A stretch of 64,000 bases of DNA, from assembly GCA_039583875.1 (NCBI GenBank), contig CM077159.1, positions 6,162,110-6,226,109 of the forward strand. Reading direction: 5' to 3'. The notes under the pieces were generated by a model. It was not told the DNA's origin. It searched no databases and saw nothing but the letters and a program-made list of their open reading frames with translations. Of this stretch, positions 32,218 through 42,997 are shown piece by piece. Origin of the DNA: Platanthera guangdongensis (Eukaryota; Streptophyta; Magnoliopsida; Asparagales; Orchidaceae). The position numbers and the translations under genes were made by a program. Every line of letters begins with the position of its first letter. Within the stretch, counting starts at the first letter, position 1.

Positions 32218-33739
32218 TGAAAGTGCAACTAGATCTGATATACTCTAGAGGGGGGGGGGTGAATAGAGTATATGGTGTTTTAGTACTTTTAAAAACTTTG
32301 ACAACAATTGTTGTAATAAGTGTGAGCAGGGAAGCAAATATAAATCTAATCACAGAACTAAGCTATGCAAAAACTAAGCACAGAAAAAATCAAGGCCAGA
32401 AATAAAAAGTAAACAAGCAGAACCAGAGGACACAAGGAAATATAGTGGTTCCCCAAACTTGGGTACATCCACTCTTCTACAACCCTAGGTAGGAATCCAC
32501 TGCAGGATGAGTTGATCAGGTGTCCTGGGCACCAATGAGCTTTTGATAAGATGCTCAAAAACCAAAGCAGATTTTTTGATCAGGTGTCTTGCCACCAATG
32601 AGCTTTTGACAAGGTGCTCAAAAACCAGATTCAAACTTTTGAAGGGAGTTTGAGAAACCCTTTACAAACTGGGGGTGAGAGAGTGATGACAGTCTTCTCT
32701 TTCTCAAACAACTGAGAAGACTATGTGGATTGATGTCAAAGCTCCCCCTGAATCCTTGAAATCTTCAGGAAGAAAAGCTTTGCTTGAGGGTGATAGGCCT
32801 TCAAAGGTAGAACTCCAGCAATAGATGGTTTCAGTAATGGCTGAAATGTTGAGTGTCTGGAGTCTTGAAATGATGTTGGCCTTGAACACTTTGAGAGCTG
32901 AAGAGATCTGAAGATTTTTTGAAAGCTTGATCTCTTTGATGAGTGTTCTTCAAAATTCTTTTTGATAGAAGATTTTGAAAGAGTCTCTGTATTCTGTATT
33001 GTGTGTTCTCTTCTTGTTAATGTCTATTGATTCAAAAAACATTCTATCTTTTATTCTCTGTTTCAGAATAGAATATCATTCTCTGTCAAAGATAGCCGTT
33101 GGTCTGCATTGATTGCATCCTTAATTGCAAAAACTCTTCTGGAGGAAAGTCCACAGAATTATTCCTTGAAAGATCCCTTGAAACTTGGTCCAGAAATAAA
33201 TGAAAACGGCTAGCAAATCTCTGAATTAATTGCATAATAACTCCTGTCTGATTTGAATTTGAATTCTGGAAGTTATCTGAAATCGTCGAACTGAGCTCTG
33301 CTATCGTCGAGCTGAGCTCAGCGAACTGGAAAACTCAAGCAGCAAAATAATCGTCGATCTGAGCTCAAAGATCGTCGAACTGATCTCAGAGATAAAGATC
33401 CAAGGCAGAGTCTAAATCGTCGACCTGAGCTCACCGATCGTTGAATGGAGTTCGACGATATTGTGAAGTTGAGCTCAGCGATCGTCGAGTGGAGCTCGAC
33501 GATCTGTCGAAGTTGAGCTCGACGATCGTCGATCTGAGGTTGACGAATCGTCGTGCTGAGCTCGACGATCAGACTTAGTCTCCAGACAGAAAAACTTGGT
33601 CTTCAGGACAGCTTCCAATCCTAGACTTCTAACCCTTAGACTCAATTCTAATTGACCTATGAAGCTATACAGAAGGTCAAACAAAGGTTCCTAGAGACAT
33701 AGTGATCCTAACACAAATTAGTAATAGGGTGTTCCAACA
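32218..33739 (-). repeat. E3 5' LTR
   Basis: 1522 bp, intact, bounded by TGAAAGTGCAAC and GTTCCAACA, followed by target duplication ACCGG at 33740-33744. It differs from the 3' LTR by scattered substitutions and a shorter G-run near 32251. It carries the 23-bp inverted-repeat cluster at about 33277-33575. Confidence 0.93.
33277..33575. repeat. Cluster of ATCGTCGA-N7-TCGACGAT units in the E3 5' LTR
   Basis: Counterpart of 22660-22955 with a few substitutions in individual arms, showing that single units decay independently. Confidence 0.8.
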
Positions 33740-33740
33740 A

Positions 33741-34433
33741 CCGGTGCGCTCCAAGGCGAAGAACTCGGGCGTACATACCCTTGCTCCAACAACTCTTGCA
33801 GATGAACTTTCAGCTCCGCCATTTCCTTAGGCGCTAGCCGATAAGGAGATCGTAACACAGACTTTGCACCTGACACTAACTCAATTGTAAAATCTATCTC
33901 CCGCTGAGGCGGGGCTCCAGGAAGATCTGCGGGGAACACATCAGGGTATTCCAATACCACTGAAATACAATTCAATGCGGGCTTCGACTTCGCAACCTCC
34001 ACTAGTGTAAAGAACAGTTCTGCACCGTCATGAACCGCCTTCACCACCTGAAGAGCAGACATCAACGTCTTGCTCGACCCCTTTAAGCCCGTAAAAGTCA
34101 TTTCACGACTTGCCCCCAGCTTGACTTCCTTGCTACCGCAATCTATATGGGTCTGCTGCTCCGAGAGCCAGTCCATGCCAAATATGACGTCGAACTCCAC
34201 CAACGGAAGTAACGACGCTTGCAGATCGAACTCCTAATTCCCAATACGAATCTTAACATCGCAGATTCTATCCGCGCGCATCGAAAACCCATTGGGGAAC
34301 AACACATCCAACTTATCCTTTGCCATCGAAGAAGGGACTCCGATGCGTGATATAAATCCTTCGGACAAGAAGGAGTGTGAAGCTCCCGTATCGAAGAGTG
34401 TTCTTGCCGGATTTTCACAAATCAAAACAAATC
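33741..34433 (-). pseudogene. E2 protease and RT N-terminus (outer side of E3)
   Basis: Exon after the predicted 76-nt intron. The protease active site is LFDTGASHSFLSEGF, and the second segment FDVIFGMDWLSEQ follows. A TAG at 34234-34236 interrupts between them. The RT N-terminus ([55 protein letters not shown]) runs to 33745, where E3 interrupts the codons for the next residues; RT resumes at about 12050. The target duplication ACCGG lies in this codon run. Confidence 0.9.
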
Positions 34434-34509
34434 CTAAACAAGCAGTGGTAAGGTAACATGTGCATAACAAGTATTTAAAGAAATTGACTTGCTATAAATT
34501 AAACCGTAC
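34434..34509 (-). other. Predicted gag-protease intron of E2
   Basis: 76 nt on the minus strand, GTACGG...TGTTTAG, phase 1. Removal joins VVTG to FVLICENPARTLFDTG, the same join as in E4 and E5. The unspliced frame meets TAA four codons into the intron. Confidence 0.78.
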
Positions 34510-35653
34510 CTGTCACCACATCGGCCTGTTTGATGGTCTCCTATTGGCCAAGATTATACACCCTTGGTTGGGCCGGAGCATAGTGGGACGCGGTCGACTC
34601 CACCGCCTTGCCCTTCTCTTCATAAGTCGCTCCCAACCTTCTCTCGGACTTAGGACGTCCGCTCCAACAGTCACGGGCAACGTGCCCCGGCTTTCCACAA
34701 GTAAAACATGCACCCGGGGTCCGACCCGTAGTCGCCCTAGAAGCACCAGAAGGAGCTGGACCCGAAGTCCTATGCATCTTGAAAGACCTCCGATAGCCGG
34801 ACTTTGAAGTAGTCGGCACTTTGAATTCAGATTTCCTATCACCCAAGCTTTTCTTTGCTTGTACATTTTTCATGTCCTTCTCCAAGGACCGGGCAGTGTT
34901 GACTAAGGTTAAGAAACCCTGCGTCATTGGCCCCGATTGTAGTAATCTCAACTCATCTCTCAAACCTTCGTAGAAGCGATTAGTCTTGCACTCCTCATTC
35001 ATAATAGTGGAGCTAGCATATCGACTCAAACGAGTTAACTCGTGGAGATATTCATCCACGCTCCTCTCACCCTGAACCAACTTCAGAAACTCATTCTCCA
35101 ACACTATCTTCTGCGTCAAAGGGAGGTATCTAGCCAAGAACAATCTCGAGAACTCTTCCATCGAGACATCAACAAGTTGCCTACCTCTCAATAAGTGCAG
35201 CTCCAAACCTTCCCACCATATTCTCGCTTCACCGTCTATAAGGAACGTAGCGATGGTGGTCATTTGCCACTCCTCCGTCTCCATTGCTGTCATGACTCTC
35301 TTCACCCTGGAGAGCCAGTCTTCATCCTGAGATGGCGTTCCCAACCCCGAGAATACCGGAGGGTTAAAGCTCATTATATGCTTAATCTGCCTCTCGATTG
35401 CCCTCCTTGGCACCAACGGTTCAACTACCACTTGTTCCACTCTCCTCGGCTCAGCCTCTTGCAGCGGTACCTGCTCCATCACAGGAGCGGGCTGCTGCGT
35501 TTGCCTTATAGGCTGCGCATTAATCACGACCAACACTGCTTCGGCCACCAATCGTATGTTCTCAGCCGAGAGAGGTGTTGCAGGAGCAACATCTGGTGCA
35601 CTGCTAGCCTCAGAAACTCGACGTTCCGACGACCCAACACCACTTCTGGTCAC
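34510..35653 (-). pseudogene. E2 gag, main exon (one late stop)
   Basis: Open for 370 codons from GTG at 35651-35653, which directly follows an in-frame TAG. There is therefore no usable ATG upstream and the LTR exon at 37160-37183 probably supplies it. The Gag domain is DEDWLSRVKRVMTAMETEEW through MEEFSRLFLARYLP. A zinc knuckle, CFTCGKPGHVARDC, lies near 34670-34710. The frame ends with a TAG at 34541-34543 (after AQPRVYNLGQ); beyond it the same frame continues to the VVTG at the intron donor, so this is a single nonsense mutation. Confidence 0.9.
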
Positions 35654-37159
35654 CTATAGTGGTACAAAACACCGTTACGCGACCAAATAAAATTGCAAAC
35701 AACAATTATAGGAACACGCAGGTTCCTCAAACACATGTATTTTCATTCCTAAGTGGACATTCATGGGTTCTTTTACCGTTATAACGATGACGCACACAAT
35801 GTGCTCACCACCGTTTAAAAAGAATTCGACCACGAATTCATCTTAAGCCCGACCAAAACTAGAATTCTGATACCAAATTGTAACACCCCCTATCCGTCGC
35901 ATAGCATATAGCAGTATGTCCGGCAGGGGCCCGACGCCATATACTACATACAGACCGGGTGGTTACTCATGGAAACCATCCAACCAATCATAACGTCCTA
36001 CACAGAGCATTCTAGCGGAAGCAGTTTAAATAAGTTGCAATAAAGAACCCAGCACTAAAGCATGAATGTCCACTAATACCAAATAGGAATGTTATACATA
36101 CACCAGTACAAGCCTTAAGGACTTACAAAATGGTTCACTTGATATTACATGTTTTACAAACCACGGCACGCAGGCCGGTCATACATGAATAAAATAGTAA
36201 ACCCTCCAACTAGGCCTTCGAGGGCCGGCTTCGCTACTTGGGCTTTAGCCCGCTATTGACCGCTTGGTCCAGCAGCACCTGCAAGCAACAAACCACCGCA
36301 CGGTGGCAAAACAAGGCAACGGTCAGCAATGCTGACCAAATTATAACGATCCCGCCCCCAACTCGGGGCGGCGATGCTCCTTCCCTGCATTCATTAGCAT
36401 AAGCGAGCAATAATATATTAATATTCATTTCATCACAGACGTTGGCTCGCACGGCCACACGCCCCGTGCTCTCAGGGCACATTCTCGGTGAACCGGTCGA
36501 TGTCACGTCAATTCAAGCCATAGACATTCTGATCTCACCACCGCCACTTTGACGACCAAACCTATGAGCATTTTGTCTTCTTGGCCTATGCCACGACAAT
36601 TTAAGCCATAGACCGCCGAAGACCCTAATCTATGCCAACGGCAAGTGCCACGTACTTTTAGGTCTCTTTAACCGAACGACATAGAATGAGTACGGTTCCA
36701 TCTAACCCGTGCTCACATCGCAACGACAATTTAAGCCATTTGCGCGGGTCAAACTTCGCCCGAGTCCCATTTCCATCACAATGCACATAACCCGGTTATG
36801 TTCAAGTTGGCTCTCAGGCCAGCAAGTTGGCAAGATCATGCATCCGCCCAATTTTTCGGGTGCACCTTTGGGTTAATCCCCAAGGTTCCCTGTTGCAATC
36901 TACCGTGTAGAAACCCGAAAAACAACCAATAGCACGGAGTCTTCTCCGGCATTATGCAATGCAATATCACCGATCCAGACCAACATGTCCGGGTAGGCTT
37001 CACACATCATGCCTATGTCCGTTCTCACTTACGGACTCTAAACAACGGGGACTTCACATATCTACCCGAAGGAACGCCTCCAACTCACCGCAAACTCGCG
37101 AGAGCGGGCTTCCTATGCAAAGAAGGAGAGCTACTCATGCTCAAGAAGAGAATCGTTAC
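35654..37159 (-). other. Predicted leader intron of E2 gag
   Basis: 1506 nt on the minus strand, donor AGG|GTAACG and acceptor CACTATAG|GTG. It spans the LTR border (35879) and the PBS. It is positionally the same as 13131-14894 in E4, although the intervening sequences differ greatly. Confidence 0.7.
35861..35875 (-). other. E2 primer-binding site
   Basis: TGGTATCAGA followed by ATTCT on the minus strand, 3 nt from the LTR border at 35879. It is an initiator tRNA-Met type with a decayed 3' part. Confidence 0.75.
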
Positions 37160-37183
37160 CCTTGCGTTCTTCTTTGGCGCCAT
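37160..37183 (-). CDS. Predicted gag exon 1 of E2, encoded inside the LTR
   Basis: 24 nt encoding MAPKKNAR on the minus strand, followed directly by the donor GTAACG. Joining to 35653 gives the in-frame border R|VTRSG, the same border as in E4. The 3' LTR copy (8500-8523) has synonymous differences only: alanine GCT for GCG and asparagine AAT for AAC. Purine-rich GA sequence lies upstream, as in E4. It is predicted from sequence only. Confidence 0.72.
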
Positions 37184-37469
37184 GGAAAAGTAAGCGGATG
37201 AAAAGCACAGCACTAGCTTTGCCTCCGTGGATCTGGAGTCGGCTCGCAATTTGGAGCTTCGAAGCTCCTCCAATGGCCGGATCTTGCTCCTTCTTCCTTC
37301 CTTGGCTCTCCTCTCTCTCTAAGCTTTAGAAAGATAACCACTCATGAAAAGTGAGAGTTTCTAAGGCCCAATCCCGGGTATATCCCTTCAGGAACAACCC
37401 CCAGCCGTTGGATCATCAATTAAAGAAACGATCGGCTTTGATTCGGGACTGAAATGCCCAATCTGGACC

Positions 37470-38140
37470 GCACACGGCCTGACACACGCCTGTGTCCAGG
37501 GCCTTGTGCCCCATTCGCCGTCAAAATCGACTCGCCTGGAACAACACACGGGTATCGAACACGCCCGTGTTCGACCTGACACGCCCGTGTTCCACCTGAC
37601 ACGGCCGTGTGGCCGGCCGTGTACCCACATCGATTTTCCCCGAAAACAACCCGAGCACTGCACGGGTTCTAGGACACGCCCGTGTCCTTGCCCGTGTCTA
37701 CCTCAACATGCCTTGGCTCCAGGCCGTGTGCATGATCTCGACACTCGACACTTCGTCGAGCGAGGATCGTCGACCTGACGACACGGCCTTGGACACGCCC
37801 GTGTCCTAGGCCGTGTGCCTTGTCTCGACACATCGTCGAGCAAAGTTCGTCGACTCGCCGGGACGAGTGTCGACACGGGTCGACACGCCCTGCGACACGC
37901 CCGTATCGCAGGCCGTGTGCCATGTCTAGACACTTCGTCGAGCGCAGTGTGGACTTCACGGGCTGAGTGTCGACACGGGTCGACACGCCCTGCGACACGC
38001 CCGTGTCGCAGGCCGTGTGCCCAGTCTCGACACAATGTCGAGAGCAAAATGTCGACTTCGCCGGCTGAGTGTCGACTCAAGCTTGACACGTCCTGGGACA
38101 TGCCCGTGTCCCAGGCCGTGTGCCTCCTGCCAGAACCCAA
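37470..38140. repeat. Palindrome array in the E2 5' LTR
   Basis: Counterpart of 8806-9465. Units of GACACGCCCGTGTC and near variants are flanked by GGCCGTGTG and interspersed with TCGTCGA and CTCGACA motifs. Relative to the coding strand it lies at the 5' end of the LTR, as the E4 array does. Confidence 0.8.
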
Positions 38141-38190
38141 AACTTGCCCAAAACGCCCCCCTTCGCTATTTTGAGTTTCGGGGCATTTCA

Positions 38191-39288
38191 CCCAACCCGC
38201 GCACTAGCAAAACATCCGTCCGCTGAGTCCGCAAAGACTTAGCCGGATTCCAAAAAACCGCCAGAATCAAGGCACCGATGTTCACTACTGGGCGGCCTTA
38301 TACCAGACCGCCCACACTATGCAGACAAGGTACAGTCCGCACAGTCCGTACACATCAACATATGGACAACCACAAATCCTTCAGTGACAGTTCGCACAAA
38401 TAAGAGGCAGTCTGCACAGCACAAGAGCAAAGCCTCCATCCGCCACAAGTCCAGAACCAAAGGCAGTCCGCCCGGTCAACAACGGACTTGGCGGATACTG
38501 CAGACACACTGGACTTGTCACAGAATGTGACCAAGTCCAGTAAATCACCAAAGGCCTAGTGCGAGCTCGGCGGACAAGGCCCAGTCCGCCAATACCCAAA
38601 GCAGATCGCCAATTCCACCAAGGTGAGCAGCTCGTAAATACCACCAAGGTACGCAGATCGCCAATTCCACCAAGGTAAGCAGATCACCAAAAACTACTCG
38701 CACAGCTTCCCAAACAAACGACCAACTGTCGGACTCCGACACCAGTCCGCGCAGTCCTCCACAGCAGTTAGTACCTGCTGTACCACCAGAGCTCGGCAAG
38801 GGCCACAGCCAAACTCCAAGGCCAGTCCGCCACAGCGAACACCGCGGACATGCCAGTCTGCAAGCCTCCCGCGGATAGGGCACTCAATCTGTTGGTTAGC
38901 ACAAGCTTGAAACACACAAGAATGCTGAACAGAGCACTGCCTACTGCCCGCAAAGCACAGTCCGCTCAGTCCGTTTCACCAGGCTCGACATCCTTGGACA
39001 TATGCCAACAAAGCCGCACAACAGACCGATCAAGCTGCATACCAGGCCGCACAGGCCGCTCCTCAACAGCCAAGCCAACAAGACAGCCAACACCCAGGCC
39101 GCAACCCGCAGTCCGCCCATGTCGCAGACTCAGACCGCTCAGGCCGCACAAGCTGCTCTTCAACAGCCAAGCCAGCCAAGGTCAGCAGGCCGCACCAGGA
39201 GTCCGCCCAGGCCACGGACTCAGTCCGCACAGGCCGCTTAGACCGCCCGGCCTGTCCATCACTCACTTCCACTTCACAAATTTCAACA
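38191..39288 (-). repeat. E1 5' LTR, outer part
   Basis: Begins with the E2 target duplication CCCAA (38191-38195), then matches 1202-2295 of the E1 3' LTR and ends TTCAACA. Together with 6488-7218 it restores an LTR of about 1824 bp. Confidence 0.9.
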
Positions 39289-39307
39289 GGTATAAGGGCG
39301 AAAGACT

Positions 39308-39352
<45 letters not shown>

Positions 39353-40544
39353 CTTGGCTGCTTTGTTGAGCCACATGCCATTGAATGGAGGGCTCCAAGT
39401 GGGTCATTTTTGGTAAGCAAAACTAGCGATGCGGGATGGACCGGAAGTCATGTTACAGTGCCTAATTGCGCACTAACCTAGAACCCACAAAGGGTGTTGG
39501 ACAATTAAGACAGCAGGACGGTGGTCATGGAAGTTGAAATCCGCTAAGGAGTGTGTAACAACTCACCTACCGAATCAACTAGCCACGAAAATGGATGGCG
39601 CTTAAGCGCGCGACCTACACCTGACCATCGAGGCAAATTCCATACCTTGATAAGTAGGAGGGCGCGGCGGCTGCTGTGAAACTCAGGGCGCGAGCTTGTG
39701 GGGAGCGGTCGTTGGTGCAGATCTTGGTGGTAGTAACAAATATTAAAATGAGAGCTTTGAAGGCCGAAGTGGGGAAAGGATCCATGTGAACGGCACTTGC
39801 ATATGGGTTAGCCGATCATAAGAGACGGGGGAAGCCCGTCAGATAGCGTCACTTCACGCCACCTTCGAATCGTAGTCGGGTTAAAATTCTCGAGCCAGGA
39901 TGTCGTGGTTGATGGCAACATTCGATAGTATGGAGACGTTGGCGGGGGCCTTAGGAAGAGTTATCTTTTCTGCATAACAGCCTGTCAGCCCTGGAAATGG
40001 CTCAGCCAGAGGTAGGGTCCAGCGGCTGGAAGAGCGTCGCATATTTATCGGTGTCCGGTGCGCCACCGGCGGCCCATGAAAATCCGGAGGATCGAGTCCC
40101 GTCCACGCCCGATCGTACTCATAACAGCATCAGGTATCCAAGGTGAACAGCCTCTGGTCGATGGAACAATGTAGGCAAGGGAAGTCGGCAAAATGGATCT
40201 GTAACTTCGGGAAAAGGATTGGCGCTGAGGATTGGGCACGAGGGTCCTAGTCCTGAACCCATCGGCTGTCGGCGGACTGCTTGAGTTGCATCCGTGGCGA
40301 GAGCATGTCGTCGCGTGTAGGGTGGGGGATGGGTTGGGAATGGCCCTTTTGGGGCCTTCCCCGGGCGTCGAACAATCGACTCAAAACTGGTACAGTCAAA
40401 GGGAATCCAATTGTTTAATTAAAACAAAGCATTGTGATTGTCCCTACGGATGCTCATGCAATGTGATCTCTGCCCAGTGCTCTGAATGTCAAAGTGAAGA
40501 AATTCAACCAAGCACGTGTAAACAGCAGGAGTAACTATGACTCA

Positions 40545-40599
<55 letters not shown>

Positions 40600-40629
40600 T
40601 GAGATTTCCACTGTCCCAGTCTACTATCC

Positions 40630-40660
<31 letters not shown>

Positions 40661-40671
40661 CAGAATCAACT

Positions 40672-40705
<34 letters not shown>

Positions 40706-41140
40706 TGACTTTGTGAAATGACTTGAGAGGTGTAGGATAAGTGCGAGCCGGCATGCCGGGGGAAGTGAAATACCACTACTTTTAATGTTATTTTACTTAT
40801 TCCGTGAGATGGAGGCGGAGCCTGGCTCCTCCTTTTGGATTTTAAGACTTGCCCCGTCGGGTCAATCCAGGCGAAAGATATTGTTTGTTGGGGAGATTGG
40901 CTGGGGCGGCACATCTGTTAAAAGATAACGCAGCTGTCCTAAGATGAGATCAACGAGAACAGAAATCTCGTGTGGAATAAAAGGGTAAAAGCTTGTTTGA
41001 TTCTTATTTCCAGTACCAATATGAACCGTGAAAGCTTGGACTATCGATCCTTTAAGCCTTCAGAATTTGAAGCTAGAGGTGTTAGAAAAGTTACCACAGG
41101 GATAACTTGCTTGTGGCAGCCAAGCGTTCATAGCGACGTT

Positions 41141-41185
<45 letters not shown>

Positions 41186-41220
41186 GAATTCACCAAGTGT
41201 TGGATTGTTCACCCATCAAT

Positions 41221-41254
<34 letters not shown>

Positions 41255-41680
41255 TAGGTTAGTTTTACCCTACTAATGATTGTGTCACGATAGTAATTCA
41301 ACCGAGTATGAGAGGAACCGTTGATTCACACAATTGGTCATCGCGCTTGGTTGAAAAGCTAGTGGCGCGAAACTATCGTGTGTAGGATAATGACTGAACG
41401 CCTCTAAGTCAGAATCAACGCTAAAAATGCGGCGCCTGAGCCTTTCATTCGCCCCATGTCCAGCAGTAGGGCTATAGCTCTCAAGGGCACGCGATGTAGG
41501 TTTCCTCCACACGAGTTTTGTACATAACTTGTATGGATGCATTTAATTACAGTTTCAAACAAATGATCGGTAGAATCCTTTGCAGACGACTTAAATTCGC
41601 GACAGGGTATTATACGTGATAGAGTGGTCTTACTGCCACGATCCACTGAGATTCTGCCCTAAGTCGAAGTAGATTCGTCC
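39289..41680 (+). rRNA. 25S rRNA gene, degenerate, part 2 (to the 3' end)
   Basis: Continues exactly where 469 stops (GGTAT repeated, then AAGGGCGAAAGACTAATCG) and runs to the 3' end of 25S at about 41680 (CCACTGAGATTC...GATTCGTCC). Signs of a dead copy are clear. About 140 nt of conserved core are missing at 39351, between CCCTCAGG and CTTGGCTGC. The sarcin-ricin loop near 41306 reads AGTATGAGAGGA instead of AGTACGAGAGGA. ACTGGCTTGTG has become ACTTGCTTGTG near 41105. Many CG sites read TG or CA. If transcribed it could not make a working ribosome. Confidence 0.93.
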
Positions 41681-42000
41681 ACCCACAGCTCATTGTAGAA
41701 TATCACTATAAGGGGGTACACCCACGTTTTTCCATAATATTATATATTATTTCGGCCACTAGCCTTCCACACCTCAAAAGATGCGCTAGTGTGAATGTCG
41801 TAATGTGGCGTTAAATAGTGCACATGAACGTATAATAACGAGGCCATTACAACGAAATTTGATCCCTTAGAGACAATCTTGGCGAAAACATTATAAGAGG
41901 ATTCTCACTACCAATGGATCATTTATTTATTTTTCTAAAATTATAACGAGGCCTCTCGTAAGTTTTCTGGAATTATTGATGAATATTTATTTTTCTGGAT
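41681..42000 (+). other. rDNA 3' external spacer
   Basis: AT-rich sequence directly after the 25S 3' end, with no ORF. It is assigned by position only. I see no clear terminator motif. Confidence 0.5.
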
Positions 42001-42520
42001 ATCTACAACTTTCATGTCGACCAGTTTTTGATTTTAAGTCATTTAGGCCTCCAATTTGGGCCCGAAAAAAGACACACACGGAACGAGTTGTCCGTACATA
42101 TTTTCGGCGTGATTTTTTTCGGGACCTAAATTGGTGTCTAAACTGCATCAAATCAAAAGGTGTTCAACATGAAAGTTGTAGATCTCGTCGAGATCTACAA
42201 CTTTCATGTTGAACACTTTTTGATTTGAAGCAGTTTAGACTCCAGATTTGACCCAGGAAAAGTCATGCCAAAAATCTGTACGGACGCTCGGGATCGGCGT
42301 GACCATTTTCGGTGGCCAAATCGGGGGATTAAACGACATCATATTAATATGATGCCGTTTAAGACCCCGATTTGGCCCCCGAAAAAAGTCAAGCAGATTC
42401 AGGGCGTCCGTACATATGTTCGGCGTGAATTTTTTCCGGGGCCAAATCAATGTCTAAATTGCTTCAAATCAAAAAGTGTTCAACATGAAAGTTGTACATC
42501 TCGTCAAGATCTACAACTTT
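42001..42520. repeat. Multi-arm foldback repeat in the rDNA spacer
   Basis: Repeated arms of about 90 bp in alternating orientation. ATCTACAACTTTCATG opens at 42001, its complement closes near 42182, the next arm opens at 42192, and a further complement closes near 42500. The border 42165-42209 is a near-perfect palindrome around GATCTCG-T-CGAGATC. A second palindrome lies at about 42329-42362. The arms share motifs such as TTTGATTTGAAGCAGTTTAGA and CGGCGTGA...TTCGG. There is no ORF, and it is neither a known terminal inverted-repeat transposon nor an LTR. Confidence 0.85.
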
Positions 42521-42684
42521 AATGTTGATCACTTCTCATGAAAATGTACGTATAATAATAATTTGGAAATATTGTAATAATTGCTAATTATTTTAAGAAA
42601 TAATCTTAGACCTTAGGTTAAATATTTGGAGAGTTCTTGTTCATACACTCATATGAGCTTATGTGGTCTACGTGGTACCAGACC

Positions 42685-42714
42685 CTAAATGCGGCGCTTG
42701 AGCCTTTCATTCTG
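42685..42714 (+). repeat. Short duplication of the 25S 3' region in the spacer
   Basis: CTAAATGCGGCGCTTGAGCC and the next ten bases match 41421-41452 of the 25S copy, with a 2-nt gap and one to two substitutions. Confidence 0.65.
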
Positions 42715-42921
42715 CGTGGTGTCAGGCCCTAAGGTCGGAGGATAGAAATCTCCCTCCGATACTATTTGTAAGACCCTCCTCCCAGAACAGAAGACACGGC
42801 TGAGGTGAGTCTTATGCCCAGAACAGCCGTCTTGTGGTAAGGCTGACACACAGGTCGACCGATACTATAAGAGGCATATCCTGTCGGCTAACACCAATAT
42901 CATCCATGCCAACCTAACATA

Positions 42922-42925
<4 letters not shown>

Positions 42926-42994
<69 letters not shown>
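42926..42994. repeat. (AT)n microsatellite
   Basis: Uninterrupted AT dinucleotides for about 69 bp. Confidence 0.97.

Positions 42995-42997
<3 letters not shown>

Larger units (their letters stand above)
12056..33739 (-). mobile_element. E3: SIRE-like Ty1/copia retrotransposon with an extra ORF
   Basis: E3 is inserted in E2 RT with target duplication ACCGG (12051-12055 and 33740-33744). Its LTRs begin TGAAAGTGCAAC and end GTTCCAACA in plus orientation. The 5' LTR is 32218-33739. The 3' LTR is 12056-12373 plus 21910-23122, split by E4. The PBS is at 32204-32215 and the PPT at 23123-23136. Own length is about 12.1 kb. Order on the minus strand is gag (691 codons), pol (one internal stop), then a 1012-codon ORF before the 3' LTR. 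Long Copia elements with a third ORF after pol are typical of the SIRE/Maximus lineage, and the integrase-to-RNase H motifs fit it. Confidence 0.92.
7219..38190 (-). mobile_element. E2: Tekay-like Ty3/gypsy chromovirus
   Basis: E2 is inserted in the E1 5' LTR with target duplication CCCAG (7214-7218) and CCCAA (38191-38195, one substitution). LTRs of 2312 bp lie at 7219-9530 and 35879-38190. The PBS is near 35866-35875 and the PPT complement at 9531-9545, so it reads on the minus strand. Its own length is about 9.3 kb after removing E3. Gene order is gag, protease, RT, RNase H, integrase and a chromodomain-like tail. Coding is broken by stops, an RT deletion and the E3 insertion. It shares with E4 and E5 the predicted split gag gene. 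Confidence 0.92.
35879..38190 (-). repeat. E2 5' LTR
   Basis: 2312 bp, TGTAACACCCC...GGCATTTCA, matching 7219-9530. Substitutions are scattered, many of them C/T. It carries the functional-side copy of gag exon 1 (37160-37183) and the palindrome array (about 37470-38140). Confidence 0.92.
470..39288 (-). mobile_element. E1: Ty1/copia LTR retrotransposon inserted in 25S rDNA
   Basis: E1 is the outermost element of the nest. Its termini are TGTTGAA at 470 and TTCAACA at 39288, with a 5-bp duplication GGTAT (465-469 and 39289-39293). The PPT complement lies at 2296-2308 and the PBS at 6476-6487, so transcription runs on the minus strand. Without the nested E2 and its duplication, E1 is about 7.8 kb, including LTRs of about 1.82 kb. 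Its gag-pol is full of stops and frameshifts. The gene order gag, protease, integrase, RT, RNase H is that of Copia. I do not assign a lineage. E2 sits inside its 5' LTR. Confidence 0.9.

Noticed and set aside
40810..40835. Compensatory base changes in a 25S hairpin (GGAGCCTGGCTCC)
   Set aside because: Paired C-to-T and G-to-A changes are expected from methylation decay on both strands, and other conserved 25S sites are destroyed.
39881..41646. Small frames on the minus strand of the rDNA
   Set aside because: They lie wholly in 25S rRNA sequence.
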